Position numbers and translations under genes: made by a program
The notes under the pieces: generated by a model
Database searches by the model: none
Told to the model about the DNA's origin: nothing
Seen by the model: the letters and a program-made list of their open reading frames with translations, nothing else
Part shown: in pieces, positions 32,557 through 41,415 of the stretch
How the letters are laid out: each line of letters opens with the position of its first letter
Numbering within the stretch: position 1 is the stretch's first letter
Origin: SIG565 sp045646145
GTDB lineage: Bacteria > Bacillota > Clostridia > Oscillospirales > Acutalibacteraceae
Assembly: GCA_045646145.1 (NCBI GenBank)
Contig: JAZRKE010000082.1
Span: 1 to 64,000, forward strand
Reading direction: 5' to 3'
DNA: 64,000 nt

Positions 32557-33238
32557 CCGATTAATAACCCTGCTTAGTGCCGATTTCGGACTTATCCGAG
32601 CGTTTGTTTCGGGAGGAAAAAAGCCTACACATAAAAATCATGCTGCAACAAGTCTTTTTTGTTACTGTGATTTTTTATTAACGACTTCAGGTGATACATA
32701 TAAAGTTAAAGAAGCCACCCTTATTTCAAGTTTTTTTAATCTCAGTTCTAATATTTTATCACTTAGTCTTGCACAATATTTTTGTGAACTTGCGGGGACT
32801 CTGGCTCCCGAGGATTCTTCGGCAAATGAGCATCTCAGATTAACACTCAACACGCTGAATTTCTTATGTGAGGGAGAAAAATCCCAATACCTTTTGAAAG
32901 CTATTTTCGAAATGCGAATTTTATCAATTTCCGGTTATATGCCAGAGCTTGTAGGTTGTGCGGAGTGTGGAATATTTGATGATGATATTATGTGCTTTTA
33001 TTATGAAGACGGCGCGCTTTTGTGCCACAATTGTATGATAGATGGCAAATTTGCTTATATCGATAAGACAATTCTGTCATCAATGAGACACATAATTTAT
33101 TCAAAATTCAATAAATTGTTTAATTTTACCGTTCCTGCGGAGTCGGCACTGAAATTAAGTAAAATTACAGAAGAATACATGCTTTATCAGACCGACCGTA
33201 ATTATCAAACACTTAACTTCTATAAGAGTCTAATTTAG
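32501..33238 (+). CDS. recO: DNA repair protein RecO
   Basis: 245 residues. N-terminal OB fold (ALVIKVMDVKENDRLITLLS, with LIRAFVSGGKK) and a helical C-terminal part holding a four-cysteine zinc site, CAECG and CHNC at about 152-180. RecO loads RecA on SSB-coated DNA together with RecR. ATG is behind AGGAGG and lies inside the yqzL-like ORF, so the pair is probably translationally coupled. Confidence 0.95.
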   Translation: MQKSTKALVIKVMDVKENDRLITLLSADFGLIRAFVSGGKKPTHKNHAATSLFCYCDFLLTTSGDTYKVKEATLISSFFNLSSNILSLSLAQYFCELAGTLAPEDSSANEHLRLTLNTLNFLCEGEKSQYLLKAIFEMRILSISGYMPELVGCAECGIFDDDIMCFYYEDGALLCHNCMIDGKFAYIDKTILSSMRHIIYSKFNKLFNFTVPAESALKLSKITEEYMLYQTDRNYQTLNFYKSLI

Positions 33239-33247
33239 GAGTAATTT

Positions 33248-35623
33248 ATGTCTAACGATATTAAAAATTTCAATACATTAGAGCTTGATAAGGTTTTACA
33301 GATGCTTTCTAATGAAATTTCCTTACCTTCTGCAGCAGAAAATGCAAAGCAAATTTTGCCTGAGTTTGACGAGGATAAGGTTATTTATCTGCTTAATAAA
33401 ACCTATGCTGCTTATAAACTTTTAGCCATTAGTGTAACGCCGTCTTTTTCCGCTGCCGCCGATAACTCCGAGGCTTTAAAGCGCGCGGTTTTAGGTGGGG
33501 TACTTAATGAAGCGGAGCTATTATCGGTAGCAAAAACTCTGCAGGTTGTAAGAAGTCTTAAAGTTTGGCGAGAGAATGTAAATATTGGCGAGAAAACCTG
33601 TATTGATGGATATTTTGAAAACCTTATACCAAATAAATTTTTGGAGGATAAAATTTTTCTCTGCATTAAAAACGACGGCACTGTGAGTGATAATGCGTCA
33701 GATACTTTATTCGATATACGCCGTAAAATTTCTGCATCTGAAAATAAAATTCGTGAAAAGCTCGATAAAACAATTCGTGGAGTACAGTCGAAATTCCTCC
33801 AGGAAAGCCTTGTTACCCAGCGCGACGGTAGGTTCGTTGTTCCGGTGAAAAGTGAATGCAGGGGAAATTTTCCGGGAATTGTGCATGATACCTCGGCATC
33901 GGGAGCCACTTTATTTATTGAACCTATGGCTATTGTTGAAATTAATAACGATATCCGCGTTTTAAAGGGAAAGGAAAAGGACGAAATTGCGCGAATTTTA
34001 GCTGAACTATCAGCCCTTGTTGCTGAGCATGGTGATGCAATTCTCAATTCCTACAGAATTATTACTGAACTTGCTTTAATATTCGGCAAGGCTTCATTAG
34101 CGTATAAAATGCGTGCTACTATGCCTAAAATTAATTCTAAAGGCAGAATTGTTTTGAATAAAGCGCGCCATCCGCTTATTAATCCCGAGAGCGTTGTACC
34201 GATTTCGGTTACACTTGGAACAAATTATAACAGTCTTGTTATAACAGGGCCTAATACAGGCGGTAAAACGGTTACTCTTAAAACTATCGGGCTTTTAACG
34301 CTAATGGCTATGTGCGGATTAATGGTACCATGTGATGATAATAGTGAAATTTCTGTTTTCGATAAAATTCTTGTTGATATTGGTGATGAACAAAGCATAG
34401 AACAGTCCTTATCGACATTTTCATCGCATATGGTTAATGTTATTTCCATTATTGAAACCGCAACACCCTTTAGTCTTGTTTTGATTGATGAATTGGGCTC
34501 AGGAACAGACCCAATTGAAGGCGCAGCACTTGCCACCGCAATTCTTAAGTGCCTTTACAAAAAAGGTGCCAGAATTGCAGCTACTACCCATTATGCAGAG
34601 CTTAAAAGCTATGCACTTACAACTGAGGGTGTTGAGAACGCAAGCTGTGAATTCGATGTTGAAACCTTAAAGCCTACATACCGACTTTTAGTAGGCGTTC
34701 CTGGACGTTCGAATGCGTTTGCGATTTCTGAAAAATTAGGTCTCGATTCCACCATTATTGATGAGGCCAAATCCTTTATAAAAGAGGAAGACAGAAAGTT
34801 TGAAAATATCATTTCAGCTCTCGAAAAAGAGCGGAGCGATGCTGAAAAACGCTTGAACGAGGTAGAACAATTAAAAATTAAACTTATTGAACAAAAAAAG
34901 ACTGCTCAAGCAAAGCTTGAACAGGCCGAGAAAAAATATAATGAGATTCTTGACAAGGCTAAAAATGATGCTTCGTACATTATAGATAACGCCCGTTATA
35001 AATCTAATGCCTTGTTGAATGAACTTGAGGATATTAAGAGGCAAATTAATTCTGAAAATTCTGCAGAGGCTATACGCCGTGCAAAATTACTTGCTAAAAA
35101 TCAGATTAATTCGATGCTTGATGAGGCAAATCCCGTAAAAGAACGATTAAATTCCGATTATAAATTACCCAGAGCTTTAATATCCGGTGATAATGTAAAA
35201 ATTATTGACCTTGACAGAGAGGGTGTCGTAACCGAAATTTCCGACAAAAATGAAAAAGCACTTATTGCATCAGGTAATATGAAAATTTGGGTTGGTTTTG
35301 ATAATCTGATGCTTATGGAAATGAAACATAAAGATAAACATAATTACTCGGTTAAAATGCCTTCAAAACTTGATAAAACCGCCACTACCGAAATTGACAT
35401 AAGAGGTCTTGCCTCGGATGAGGCGATAATAGAACTGGGTAGATTTATCGATAATGCAGTTCTGACAGGAATTAACACGGTTACCATTATTCACGGTAAG
35501 GGGACAGGAGTGCTGCGCACGGCAGTGCATAAATACCTGCGGAGCAATAAGTTTATCAAAAATTTTCGAATTGGTCTTTTTGGTGAAGGTGAAAATGGTG
35601 TTACAATTGCTGAAATTAAATAG
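33248..35623 (+). CDS. mutS2: Endonuclease MutS2
   Basis: 791 residues. MutS core and clamp domains, ATPase with Walker A GPNTGGKTVTLK, Walker B LVLIDELGSGTDPIEGAA and the ATTHYAELKSYA motif; a coiled coil of about 90 residues (520-610) and a C-terminal Smr nuclease domain with DIRGLASDEAI and HGKGTGVLR. MutS2 acts on recombination intermediates and, in newer work, on collided ribosomes. Nine bases after recO; closed by a terminator. Confidence 0.96.
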   Translation: MSNDIKNFNTLELDKVLQMLSNEISLPSAAENAKQILPEFDEDKVIYLLNKTYAAYKLLAISVTPSFSAAADNSEALKRAVLGGVLNEAELLSVAKTLQVVRSLKVWRENVNIGEKTCIDGYFENLIPNKFLEDKIFLCIKNDGTVSDNASDTLFDIRRKISASENKIREKLDKTIRGVQSKFLQESLVTQRDGRFVVPVKSECRGNFPGIVHDTSASGATLFIEPMAIVEINNDIRVLKGKEKDEIARILAELSALVAEHGDAILNSYRIITELALIFGKASLAYKMRATMPKINSKGRIVLNKARHPLINPESVVPISVTLGTNYNSLVITGPNTGGKTVTLKTIGLLTLMAMCGLMVPCDDNSEISVFDKILVDIGDEQSIEQSLSTFSSHMVNVISIIETATPFSLVLIDELGSGTDPIEGAALATAILKCLYKKGARIAATTHYAELKSYALTTEGVENASCEFDVETLKPTYRLLVGVPGRSNAFAISEKLGLDSTIIDEAKSFIKEEDRKFENIISALEKERSDAEKRLNEVEQLKIKLIEQKKTAQAKLEQAEKKYNEILDKAKNDASYIIDNARYKSNALLNELEDIKRQINSENSAEAIRRAKLLAKNQINSMLDEANPVKERLNSDYKLPRALISGDNVKIIDLDREGVVTEISDKNEKALIASGNMKIWVGFDNLMLMEMKHKDKHNYSVKMPSKLDKTATTEIDIRGLASDEAIIELGRFIDNAVLTGINTVTIIHGKGTGVLRTAVHKYLRSNKFIKNFRIGLFGEGENGVTIAEIK

Positions 35624-35649
35624 CAGAGGATTTTCCTCTGCTATTTTTT
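35619..35649 (+). terminator. Terminator after mutS2
   Basis: AATAGCAGAGGA / TCCTCTGCTATT hairpin and T run; it also lies at the 3' end of the convergent SDR gene. Confidence 0.88.
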
Positions 35650-35650
35650 G

Positions 35651-36388
35651 CTATATTGTAAGACCACCATCAACACAGATGGTTTGTCCTGTAATGTAAT
35701 CGGCGCCGCTGGAAGCTAAGAAATATGCCGTTTTTGCAATCTCTAAGGTGTTGCCGATTCTGCCGATGGGTAACTCATTAACAAAATCCGCAATTTCATC
35801 AGGTGTTAAATGTGCGTTCATTTGGGTGTCTATCATGCCGGGAGCAATGCAGTTAACCGTTATACCACTAGGTCCCATTTCTTTAGCAAGTGCTTTGGTA
35901 AGACCTATAATACCTGCCTTTGATGCTGAATAATGTGCTTCACAAGAAGCTCCGGAAAGGCCCCAAGCAGAAGAAATGTTAATAATTTTACCCGACTTAT
36001 TCTCTATCATATGCGGCAGCACAGCCTGGCAGCAATTAAAGGTTCCAGTTAAATTTACATTAAGCATAGTGTCCCACTCATGCTCGCTGATATCTGTAAA
36101 AAGTTTTTGAGAAGAAACACCAGCATTATTGATAAGAACATCAACCTTGCCGAATTTGTAAATGGCTTCCTTAATTAGTAAATCGGCTTCAAGTTTATTA
36201 GTAACATTGACCTTGTGCGCATAAACCGAATGACCGCTCTGCGATAGGGAATTGCGAAGTAGGAATGCCGACTCTGCAGAGTTATTATAGCCGATTACCA
36301 CATTCCAACCTTGTTCAGCAAAATAAATTGCCGTGTGAGCTCCAATGCCCTTTGAAGCGCCAGTAATAACAACCGTCTTATTTTCCAT
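35651..36388 (-). CDS. Short-chain dehydrogenase/reductase, FabG-like
   Basis: 245 residues of a classical SDR. Cofactor motif TGASKGIG near the N-terminus, NNAG around residue 88, catalytic Ser in IINISSAWG and the Tyr/Lys pair in HYSASKAG; the C-terminus GADYITGQTICVDGG is typical of 3-oxoacyl-ACP reductases. NADPH preference is likely from the family. It is a lone gene, not in a fab operon, so fatty-acid synthesis is not assured. The second ATG (36388) was chosen because AAGGGG lies seven bases before it; the first (36394) is one base from it. Confidence 0.85.
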   Translation of the reverse strand: MENKTVVITGASKGIGAHTAIYFAEQGWNVVIGYNNSAESAFLLRNSLSQSGHSVYAHKVNVTNKLEADLLIKEAIYKFGKVDVLINNAGVSSQKLFTDISEHEWDTMLNVNLTGTFNCCQAVLPHMIENKSGKIINISSAWGLSGASCEAHYSASKAGIIGLTKALAKEMGPSGITVNCIAPGMIDTQMNAHLTPDEIADFVNELPIGRIGNTLEIAKTAYFLASSGADYITGQTICVDGGLTI

Positions 36389-36564
36389 AACCATACCCCT
36401 TAAAAGTTTATCTATCTGAAATTATATCATATACATGCATTTAAATCAATTAATTTTTTAAAGCAAAATACAATAAATTGGGTTAGGCTGATAGAGGGAA
36501 TCCCTACATATTGTGCGGTTTACATAAAAAGTTCACATAATATATTTTTTATTAAAAATTCTTG

Positions 36565-36592
36565 TTGACATAATCTAAAATTGGTGTATAAT
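36565..36592 (+). promoter_or_regulatory. Consensus sigma-A promoter upstream of a short hairpin unit
   Basis: TTGACA at 36565-36570, 16-base spacer, TATAAT at 36587-36592. The predicted transcript meets a terminator about 45 bases later. Confidence 0.75.
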
Positions 36593-36598
36593 AGTAAT

Positions 36599-36650
36599 TA
36601 ATAAAGGATTTCTCAGGGTAAAAATCGCACTCAGTGTGATTTTTTATTTT
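36599..36650 (+). ncRNA. Candidate short RNA or leader ending in a terminator
   Basis: Between the promoter above and the hairpin at 36622-36642 (AAATCGCAC / GTGTGATTT, loop TCA, then TTTTATTTT) there is room for an RNA of about 45-50 bases with no reading frame. Not recognised as a known family. Confidence 0.35.
36622..36650 (+). terminator. Intrinsic terminator upstream of spoIIM
   Basis: Nine-base stem with a TCA loop followed by a run of Ts. Confidence 0.7.
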
Positions 36651-36728
36651 GCCTGTAGGTTACATAACAACATAATTTTTACTGTATATTGATGTTGGGC
36701 GCTGAGTTTTAACTAAATATTGTGTTCA

Positions 36729-36758
36729 GTAATATCTTGTCCTTCTGTTTCATATAAA
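36729..36758 (+). promoter_or_regulatory. Sigma-E-like promoter for spoIIM
   Basis: GTAATATC at 36729-36736, exactly 14 bases, then CATATAAA at 36751-36758, close to the sigma-E consensus (GTCATATT-N14-CATACAAT). It ends 22 bases before the start codon. Bacillus spoIIM is known to be sigma-E dependent. Confidence 0.55.
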
Positions 36759-36780
36759 TTTATAAACGGAGGAATAAAAT

Positions 36781-37410
36781 ATGAGAAAATCAGCGATTGT
36801 CAATCTAAATTCATCAAAATTTGTAACAACATTTAAACAAAACTATTTAGTTATAATTTTTTCGGTAGTTTATGTTTTGGGAATTATCTTAGGAACCTTT
36901 TTTGTATCGAAGAATACTAGTATATCAGCCGTCACTTCAGACACATTTTCAGATTATCTGATAAGTCGCCAGTCGGTTGGGTTTTTCAAAATTTTTCTGA
37001 CTTCATTTTCAGATTTATTGCCCTTTGCTTTAGCAGTTTTTTTATGCGGTACTTCTCTTGTTGGGGTTGCTTTAATTCCTGTGGCTTTAGCCTTTAAGGG
37101 TATTACCTTAGGTGCTTTTTCAGGGTATCTATATTCAACATATTTGTTGAAGGGAATTGCTTTTAATGCCTTGATGCTTATCCCTACAAATCTTATTGCC
37201 GCCGTGGCATTGATTGTATGCGGTAGAATTTCTTTTGATTTTTCGCTTGTGCTTATACGAGCTTCAATACCGCGAGGGCAATCGGTTAATCTATATAATA
37301 ACTTTCAGACATACTGCAAAAGTTTTGCAATCAGCTTGGTGTTTTTTGTTTTATCTGCGCTCATAGATGCATTAATGTCGGTAGGTTTTATGAAATTATT
37401 TACTTTTTAA
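36781..37410 (+). CDS. spoIIM: Stage II sporulation protein M (SpoIIM)
   Basis: 209 residues, close to the 214 of Bacillus SpoIIM. One N-terminal membrane segment (YLVIIFSVVYVLGIILGTFF), an extracytoplasmic stretch, then four more segments with VALAFKGITLGAFSGY and ALMLIPTNLIAAVALIVCG. SpoIIM is a scaffold for SpoIIP and SpoIID in engulfment. ATG follows CGGAGG. XerD follows 14 bases later, an order also found near Bacillus spoIIM. Confidence 0.93.
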   Translation: MRKSAIVNLNSSKFVTTFKQNYLVIIFSVVYVLGIILGTFFVSKNTSISAVTSDTFSDYLISRQSVGFFKIFLTSFSDLLPFALAVFLCGTSLVGVALIPVALAFKGITLGAFSGYLYSTYLLKGIAFNALMLIPTNLIAAVALIVCGRISFDFSLVLIRASIPRGQSVNLYNNFQTYCKSFAISLVFFVLSALIDALMSVGFMKLFTF

Positions 37411-37424
37411 AGGATGTGAAAACT

Positions 37425-38312
37425 ATGAACGGCTATGCTTCGGATTTTACCTATTATCTTAAAAATATCAAAAAGTCTTCTGCCAGCACAGTCGATTCAT
37501 ATTCACGTGATATTATAAAGTTTGAAAACTTTTGTACTGCTTCTAACGTTAAAAATATTTCCGATATAACATCGGAATTTATCAAAAAGTACACAGGATA
37601 TATGTTATCAAATGGTCAGAGTGAAGCTTCTGTTTCAAGAAGTTTTGCATCTCTGCGCTGTTATTTTAAATATTTAGTTACTAATAAAGTTATTAACGAA
37701 TCTCCAATGTCAAATATCACACAAATTCATTCGGTTAAGAAACTACCTGAAATTCTTACGAATAAAGAGGTAATAACTCTGCTTAATCAGCCTGTAGGTA
37801 ACGATTTTAAAAGCTGCAGAGATAAGGCTATGCTTGAACTTTTATATGCAACAGGAATTAAGGTTTCGGAGCTGATATCCTTAAAGCTTTCAGATATTAA
37901 TTTAAATATTGGTATTCTTCATTTAAGAAATCAGAAAAGTGAGAGAATTATACCGATTTATCCGGAAGCCATTAAAGCAATTTCAAAATACATAAATAAT
38001 GTGAGAATTTTCTTAGTAAGTGATGAGGATAATGAATATCTGTTTACTAATATGAACGGACAAGTTATGACGCGTCAGGGATTTTGGAAAATTATCAAGC
38101 AGTATGCGTCTCAAGCAAAAATTAAAAAGGATATTACTCCTCATACTTTGCGCCACTCTTTTGCAGCACATCTGCTTGAAAACGGTGCTCAGCTTACCGA
38201 TATTAAAGAAATGCTTGGACACTCTGATATTTCATCTACACAGATTTATGCTCAGATAATGAAAAATAAATATGCCGCTGCATATAAAAAGTATCATCCT
38301 ATGGCAAGATAA
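37425..38312 (+). CDS. xerD: XerD-like tyrosine recombinase with an Arg-to-Lys change
   Basis: 295 residues: N-terminal SAM-like core-binding domain (1-90) and C-terminal catalytic domain. The box II residues are present (HTLRHSFAAHLLENG, LGHSDISSTQIYAQI with the nucleophile Tyr) and the beta-hairpin Lys is in QKSERIIP. At the first catalytic Arg, family members read ATGLRVSEL; here it is ATGIKVSEL, codon AAG. XerD resolves chromosome dimers with XerC. Its place after spoIIM is the conserved one, so it is probably the host XerD and not a mobile integrase. ATG 37425 was chosen; GTG 37416 is too close to AAGGA. Confidence 0.88.
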   Translation: MNGYASDFTYYLKNIKKSSASTVDSYSRDIIKFENFCTASNVKNISDITSEFIKKYTGYMLSNGQSEASVSRSFASLRCYFKYLVTNKVINESPMSNITQIHSVKKLPEILTNKEVITLLNQPVGNDFKSCRDKAMLELLYATGIKVSELISLKLSDINLNIGILHLRNQKSERIIPIYPEAIKAISKYINNVRIFLVSDEDNEYLFTNMNGQVMTRQGFWKIIKQYASQAKIKKDITPHTLRHSFAAHLLENGAQLTDIKEMLGHSDISSTQIYAQIMKNKYAAAYKKYHPMAR

Positions 38313-38349
38313 AACGACTTGAAGACTTAAATCTCCAAGTCGTTATTTT
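38313..38349. terminator. Terminator after xerD
   Basis: AACGACTTG...CAAGTCGTT hairpin with a T-rich tail; also lies at the 3' end of the convergent small gene. Confidence 0.75.
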
Positions 38350-38605
38350 ATTCAAATATAACTGTAATTTTAATTATTTTATCTGATTTAAAAATCACGG
38401 TGGAGAGTGGGGAAGTATGGAGTTTTATTGAAATAAAATCGGAACCCACCTTAATTAATTGCCCGTAAATCTCATTTACTGAATTAGGGGTTAAATATTC
38501 TACCTTAATTTTTTTGCCGATATGGTTTTTTAGGTGTTCACTATGTGTTTGCGGAAGGTTCATAAAGGCGGTTTTTGATATGTTCTTATGGTTTTGAATA
38601 TTCAC
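38348..38605 (-). CDS. Small protein with a possible Sm-like beta barrel
   Basis: 85 residues. After a polar N-terminus, LKNHIGKKIKVEYLTPN, IYGQLIKVGSDFISIKL, STVIFKSDKIIKITVIF form five probable beta strands in the order seen in Sm/LSM-type or DUF2642 domains. I do not recognise a named family with certainty. No membrane segment. It stands alone between convergent xerD and the pot operon. Confidence 0.5.
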   Translation of the reverse strand: MNIQNHKNISKTAFMNLPQTHSEHLKNHIGKKIKVEYLTPNSVNEIYGQLIKVGSDFISIKLHTSPLSTVIFKSDKIIKITVIFE

Positions 38606-38660
38606 AGTATCATTCCTTTATAGTTTTTTATTATTATATTCAATATACGTTAAAATGTTA

Positions 38661-38690
38661 AAAGAGCGACTGGCCAGTCGCTCTTTTTTA
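38661..38690 (-). terminator. Terminator of the pot operon
   Basis: AAAGAGCGACTGG / CCAGTCGCTCTTT perfect palindrome at the 3' end of potD; T-rich on the minus strand. Confidence 0.82.
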
Positions 38691-39794
38691 GTGCAGTTTA
38701 ATATCTATCCATAAATTTTCGTAATAAAATCTTGTATCGGGGTCAATGTCGGTAAAATACTGAGTAATAGGCTTGTTTTCATCTGCCGGATAGAGAATTT
38801 CGTTCTCATAATAGTAATATTCTGGATTGTTAACAACAGCAGTATTCGGGGAAGCATAACCAATATATTCACCGTTAGCAAGGGCAATATCAGGCTCTAA
38901 AAGGAAATTAATAAACATCATGGCCGCTTCGAAGTTTTGAGTAGAGGTCGGCACACAGATAGCATCAACGAAAATATTGGTGCCCTCTTTTGGATAGACA
39001 AATTCGAGATCTTCGTTAATTTCCTTCATTGTAAGGTAATCACCTGCATAATATGGGGCAATGGCAGCCTCACCTGTCTCCATTTTACCGTAAACCTCAT
39101 CCATTACATAAGACTGTAAAATAGGCTTCTGAGAAATCAGCAAGTCTTTTGCTTTATCCCAGTCTGATTTATTGGTAGAGTTGATATTCTGTCCCAGTCT
39201 GAACTGTGCAATAGCAAAGGCATCGCGGGGATTATTAAACATCAAAATATTATCCTTATATTGCTCATCCCATAAAATAGACCAACTATCGACAGGTGTT
39301 TTTACAATTGCAGAATTATAGATAATTCCTACCATACCAATACTGTATGGAACGGTGTATTCATTATTAATATCGTAGTAGATATTTTTATATTCTTCAT
39401 CTATTAAATCATAGTTGGTGATATATGAGAAATCAAGTTTTTTAAGCATATTCTCATTTTTGAGTCGCTCAATCATATAATCGGATGGAATGATAATATC
39501 GTATGATACGCCACCATTTTTAAGTTGAGAATACATTGTTTCGTTACTGTCAAAGGTGGTGTAATTCACATTAATACCTGTTAATTTTTCGAATTCGAGT
39601 TCAACATTGATAGAGTCCTCTCCGCCGTCGGAAATATACTCTCCCCAGTTATAAACATTGAGAGTAGTTCCAGCAAGGTGGATAGAATATTCACCTCGTA
39701 AATTAAGCTCTGCATATTCATATCCGCAACCGGAAAAGCATGATAAAATTATAACAGCCGTTAAAACAAGGGCTACAAATTTAAAATACTTCAT
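38688..39794 (-). CDS. potD: Spermidine/putrescine-binding lipoprotein PotD
   Basis: 368 residues. Lipoprotein signal with Cys at residue 23 (CFSGCGYE), then the PotD/PotF fold: LNVYNWGEYISDGG, NVNYTTFDSNETMYSQLKNG, SYDIIIPSDYMIERL and VPYSIGMVGIIYNS. It binds polyamines outside the membrane and hands them to PotBC. Last gene of the operon, overlapping potC by four bases. Polyamine binding residues (Trp/Asp/Tyr pattern) are largely present but the exact ligand cannot be read from sequence. Confidence 0.95.
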   Translation of the reverse strand: MKYFKFVALVLTAVIILSCFSGCGYEYAELNLRGEYSIHLAGTTLNVYNWGEYISDGGEDSINVELEFEKLTGINVNYTTFDSNETMYSQLKNGGVSYDIIIPSDYMIERLKNENMLKKLDFSYITNYDLIDEEYKNIYYDINNEYTVPYSIGMVGIIYNSAIVKTPVDSWSILWDEQYKDNILMFNNPRDAFAIAQFRLGQNINSTNKSDWDKAKDLLISQKPILQSYVMDEVYGKMETGEAAIAPYYAGDYLTMKEINEDLEFVYPKEGTNIFVDAICVPTSTQNFEAAMMFINFLLEPDIALANGEYIGYASPNTAVVNNPEYYYYENEILYPADENKPITQYFTDIDPDTRFYYENLWIDIKLH

Positions 39795-40594
39795 CGTTTC
39801 TGTACCCCCTTATCAAGACTTTTATTACTTACTATATTGTAAAGCAGTAAAAGAACGAAAATTACGCCAAACATAATTGTTGAGAGGGCATAGGTATCGG
39901 GAGTAACGGTTTTTTTGGTCATATTGTAAATTACAATAGGCAAAGTCTGATAATGTCCGCAGGTGAAATAACTAATAACAAAATCGTCGAGGGAAAGTGT
40001 GAAAGCCATAATAAATCCACTGAAAATACCGGACGAAATGGATGGGACTATCACCTTAAAAAATGCCTGTAGAGGAGTGCATCCAAGGTCTAAAGCGGCT
40101 TCGGAAAGATTAGAATCTGTTTGTTTTAGTTTTGGCATTACCGAAAGGATTACATAGGGTAAATTAAAGGTAATGTGGGCAATAAGCACCGTTAAAAAGC
40201 CTAATGACTCGTTAACACCGATAATTTTACCGAGAAATACGAATAAAAGCATTAGAGAAATACCTGTTACAATATCGGCATTCATCATAGGTATATTGGT
40301 TATCGATAGTATTATATTTTGTGAGATTTTTTTACGAAGTGAAAGAATTCCCACACTTGCTGCCGTTCCGATAACTGTCGAAATAATTGCCGACAATATT
40401 GCGATTCTAAAGGTATGCTCAAGTGCCGTCAGCATAGTGCTGTTTGAGGCAAGTTCCTTGTACCAATCAAGTGAAAAACCTTCAAACACCCATACACTGC
40501 CCGAAGAATTGAATGAAAAAATGACCATAACTGCAATCGGTGCATAAAGAAAAATGAGAATAAGTGCGGTATAAAATTTAGAGAGGGTTTTCAT
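39791..40594 (-). CDS. potC: Spermidine/putrescine ABC permease PotC
   Basis: 267 residues, six membrane segments, ABC permease. The EAA loop is visible as LSEAALDLGCTPLQAFFKV followed by IVPSIS; TLSLDDFVISYFTCG is the usual PotC/PotI ending. Partner of PotB in the membrane. Overlaps potB and potD by four bases each (ATGA type). Confidence 0.95.
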   Translation of the reverse strand: MKTLSKFYTALILIFLYAPIAVMVIFSFNSSGSVWVFEGFSLDWYKELASNSTMLTALEHTFRIAILSAIISTVIGTAASVGILSLRKKISQNIILSITNIPMMNADIVTGISLMLLFVFLGKIIGVNESLGFLTVLIAHITFNLPYVILSVMPKLKQTDSNLSEAALDLGCTPLQAFFKVIVPSISSGIFSGFIMAFTLSLDDFVISYFTCGHYQTLPIVIYNMTKKTVTPDTYALSTIMFGVIFVLLLLYNIVSNKSLDKGVQKR

Positions 40595-41415
40595 AGTATA
40601 ACACCCTCCTCTTCATCCGAATATCGGTTCATTACCGCTAAGCATAAAAGAATAAGTAACATTAGTACGAGAGAAATAGCCGATGCTACATTATAGAAAT
40701 CGGGACCTAAATTAAAGAGATATTCAATTGCATCACCGATAAACATAGTCTTGTTTCCGCCGAGTTTCTGGGTAATATAGAAAGTGCTGACAGAAGGTAC
40801 AAACACCATTGTAATTCCCGATACAACACCTGGGAGCGTTAGGGGAAAAATTACTTTTGCAAGGGTTTTAAACCTGTTGCAGCCTAAATCTTCTGCCGCT
40901 TCTAAAAGAGAACGGTCGATTTTAGTCATTGATGTGTAAATTGGTAATACCATATACGGCAGAAAATCATACACCATACCTAGAATTACTGCTCCCGGTG
41001 TATTAATAAGCTTAAGGGGCGCGATACCTAGTTTGCCTAAAAATGTATTGATAAGACCTGTGTTTGCGAGTATTGAAATCCAGGAATAGGTTCTGATAAG
41101 GAAGTTCATCCACATGGGGAAGATTACAAGCATTAATATTACTCGCTGTGAACTTATCTTCATTTTAGTCATAAAATACGCTAAAGGGTAAGCGATGAAG
41201 AAGGTAATTACTGTTGCAAAAAAGGCATATAAAATAGATAAGCCAAAAGCCTTTTTGTATTTACCGAGTGTAGTAATATTTGCAAGGGTGAAAACACCGG
41301 AAGAATCGGTAAATGAATAATATATCATCATTAAAAGCGGAACTATTATGAAAATTGCAGCCCAAAGGTAATATGGCGCTGCTACAATACGGCTGCCAAA
41401 GCTCTTTTTTCTCAA
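40591..41415 (-). CDS. potB: Spermidine/putrescine ABC permease PotB
   Basis: 274 residues, six membrane segments. EAA loop LEAAEDLGCNRFKTLAKVIF, and FPMWMNFLIRTYSW, a strongly conserved PotB stretch. Starts with TTG overlapping the potA stop (TTGA), behind AAGGAGG. Confidence 0.95.
   Translation of the reverse strand: MRKKSFGSRIVAAPYYLWAAIFIIVPLLMMIYYSFTDSSGVFTLANITTLGKYKKAFGLSILYAFFATVITFFIAYPLAYFMTKMKISSQRVILMLVIFPMWMNFLIRTYSWISILANTGLINTFLGKLGIAPLKLINTPGAVILGMVYDFLPYMVLPIYTSMTKIDRSLLEAAEDLGCNRFKTLAKVIFPLTLPGVVSGITMVFVPSVSTFYITQKLGGNKTMFIGDAIEYLFNLGPDFYNVASAISLVLMLLILLCLAVMNRYSDEEEGVIL

Noticed and set aside
37425..38312. xerD as an integrase of a mobile element
   Set aside because: Its position after spoIIM is conserved, and no element ends or cargo genes flank it.
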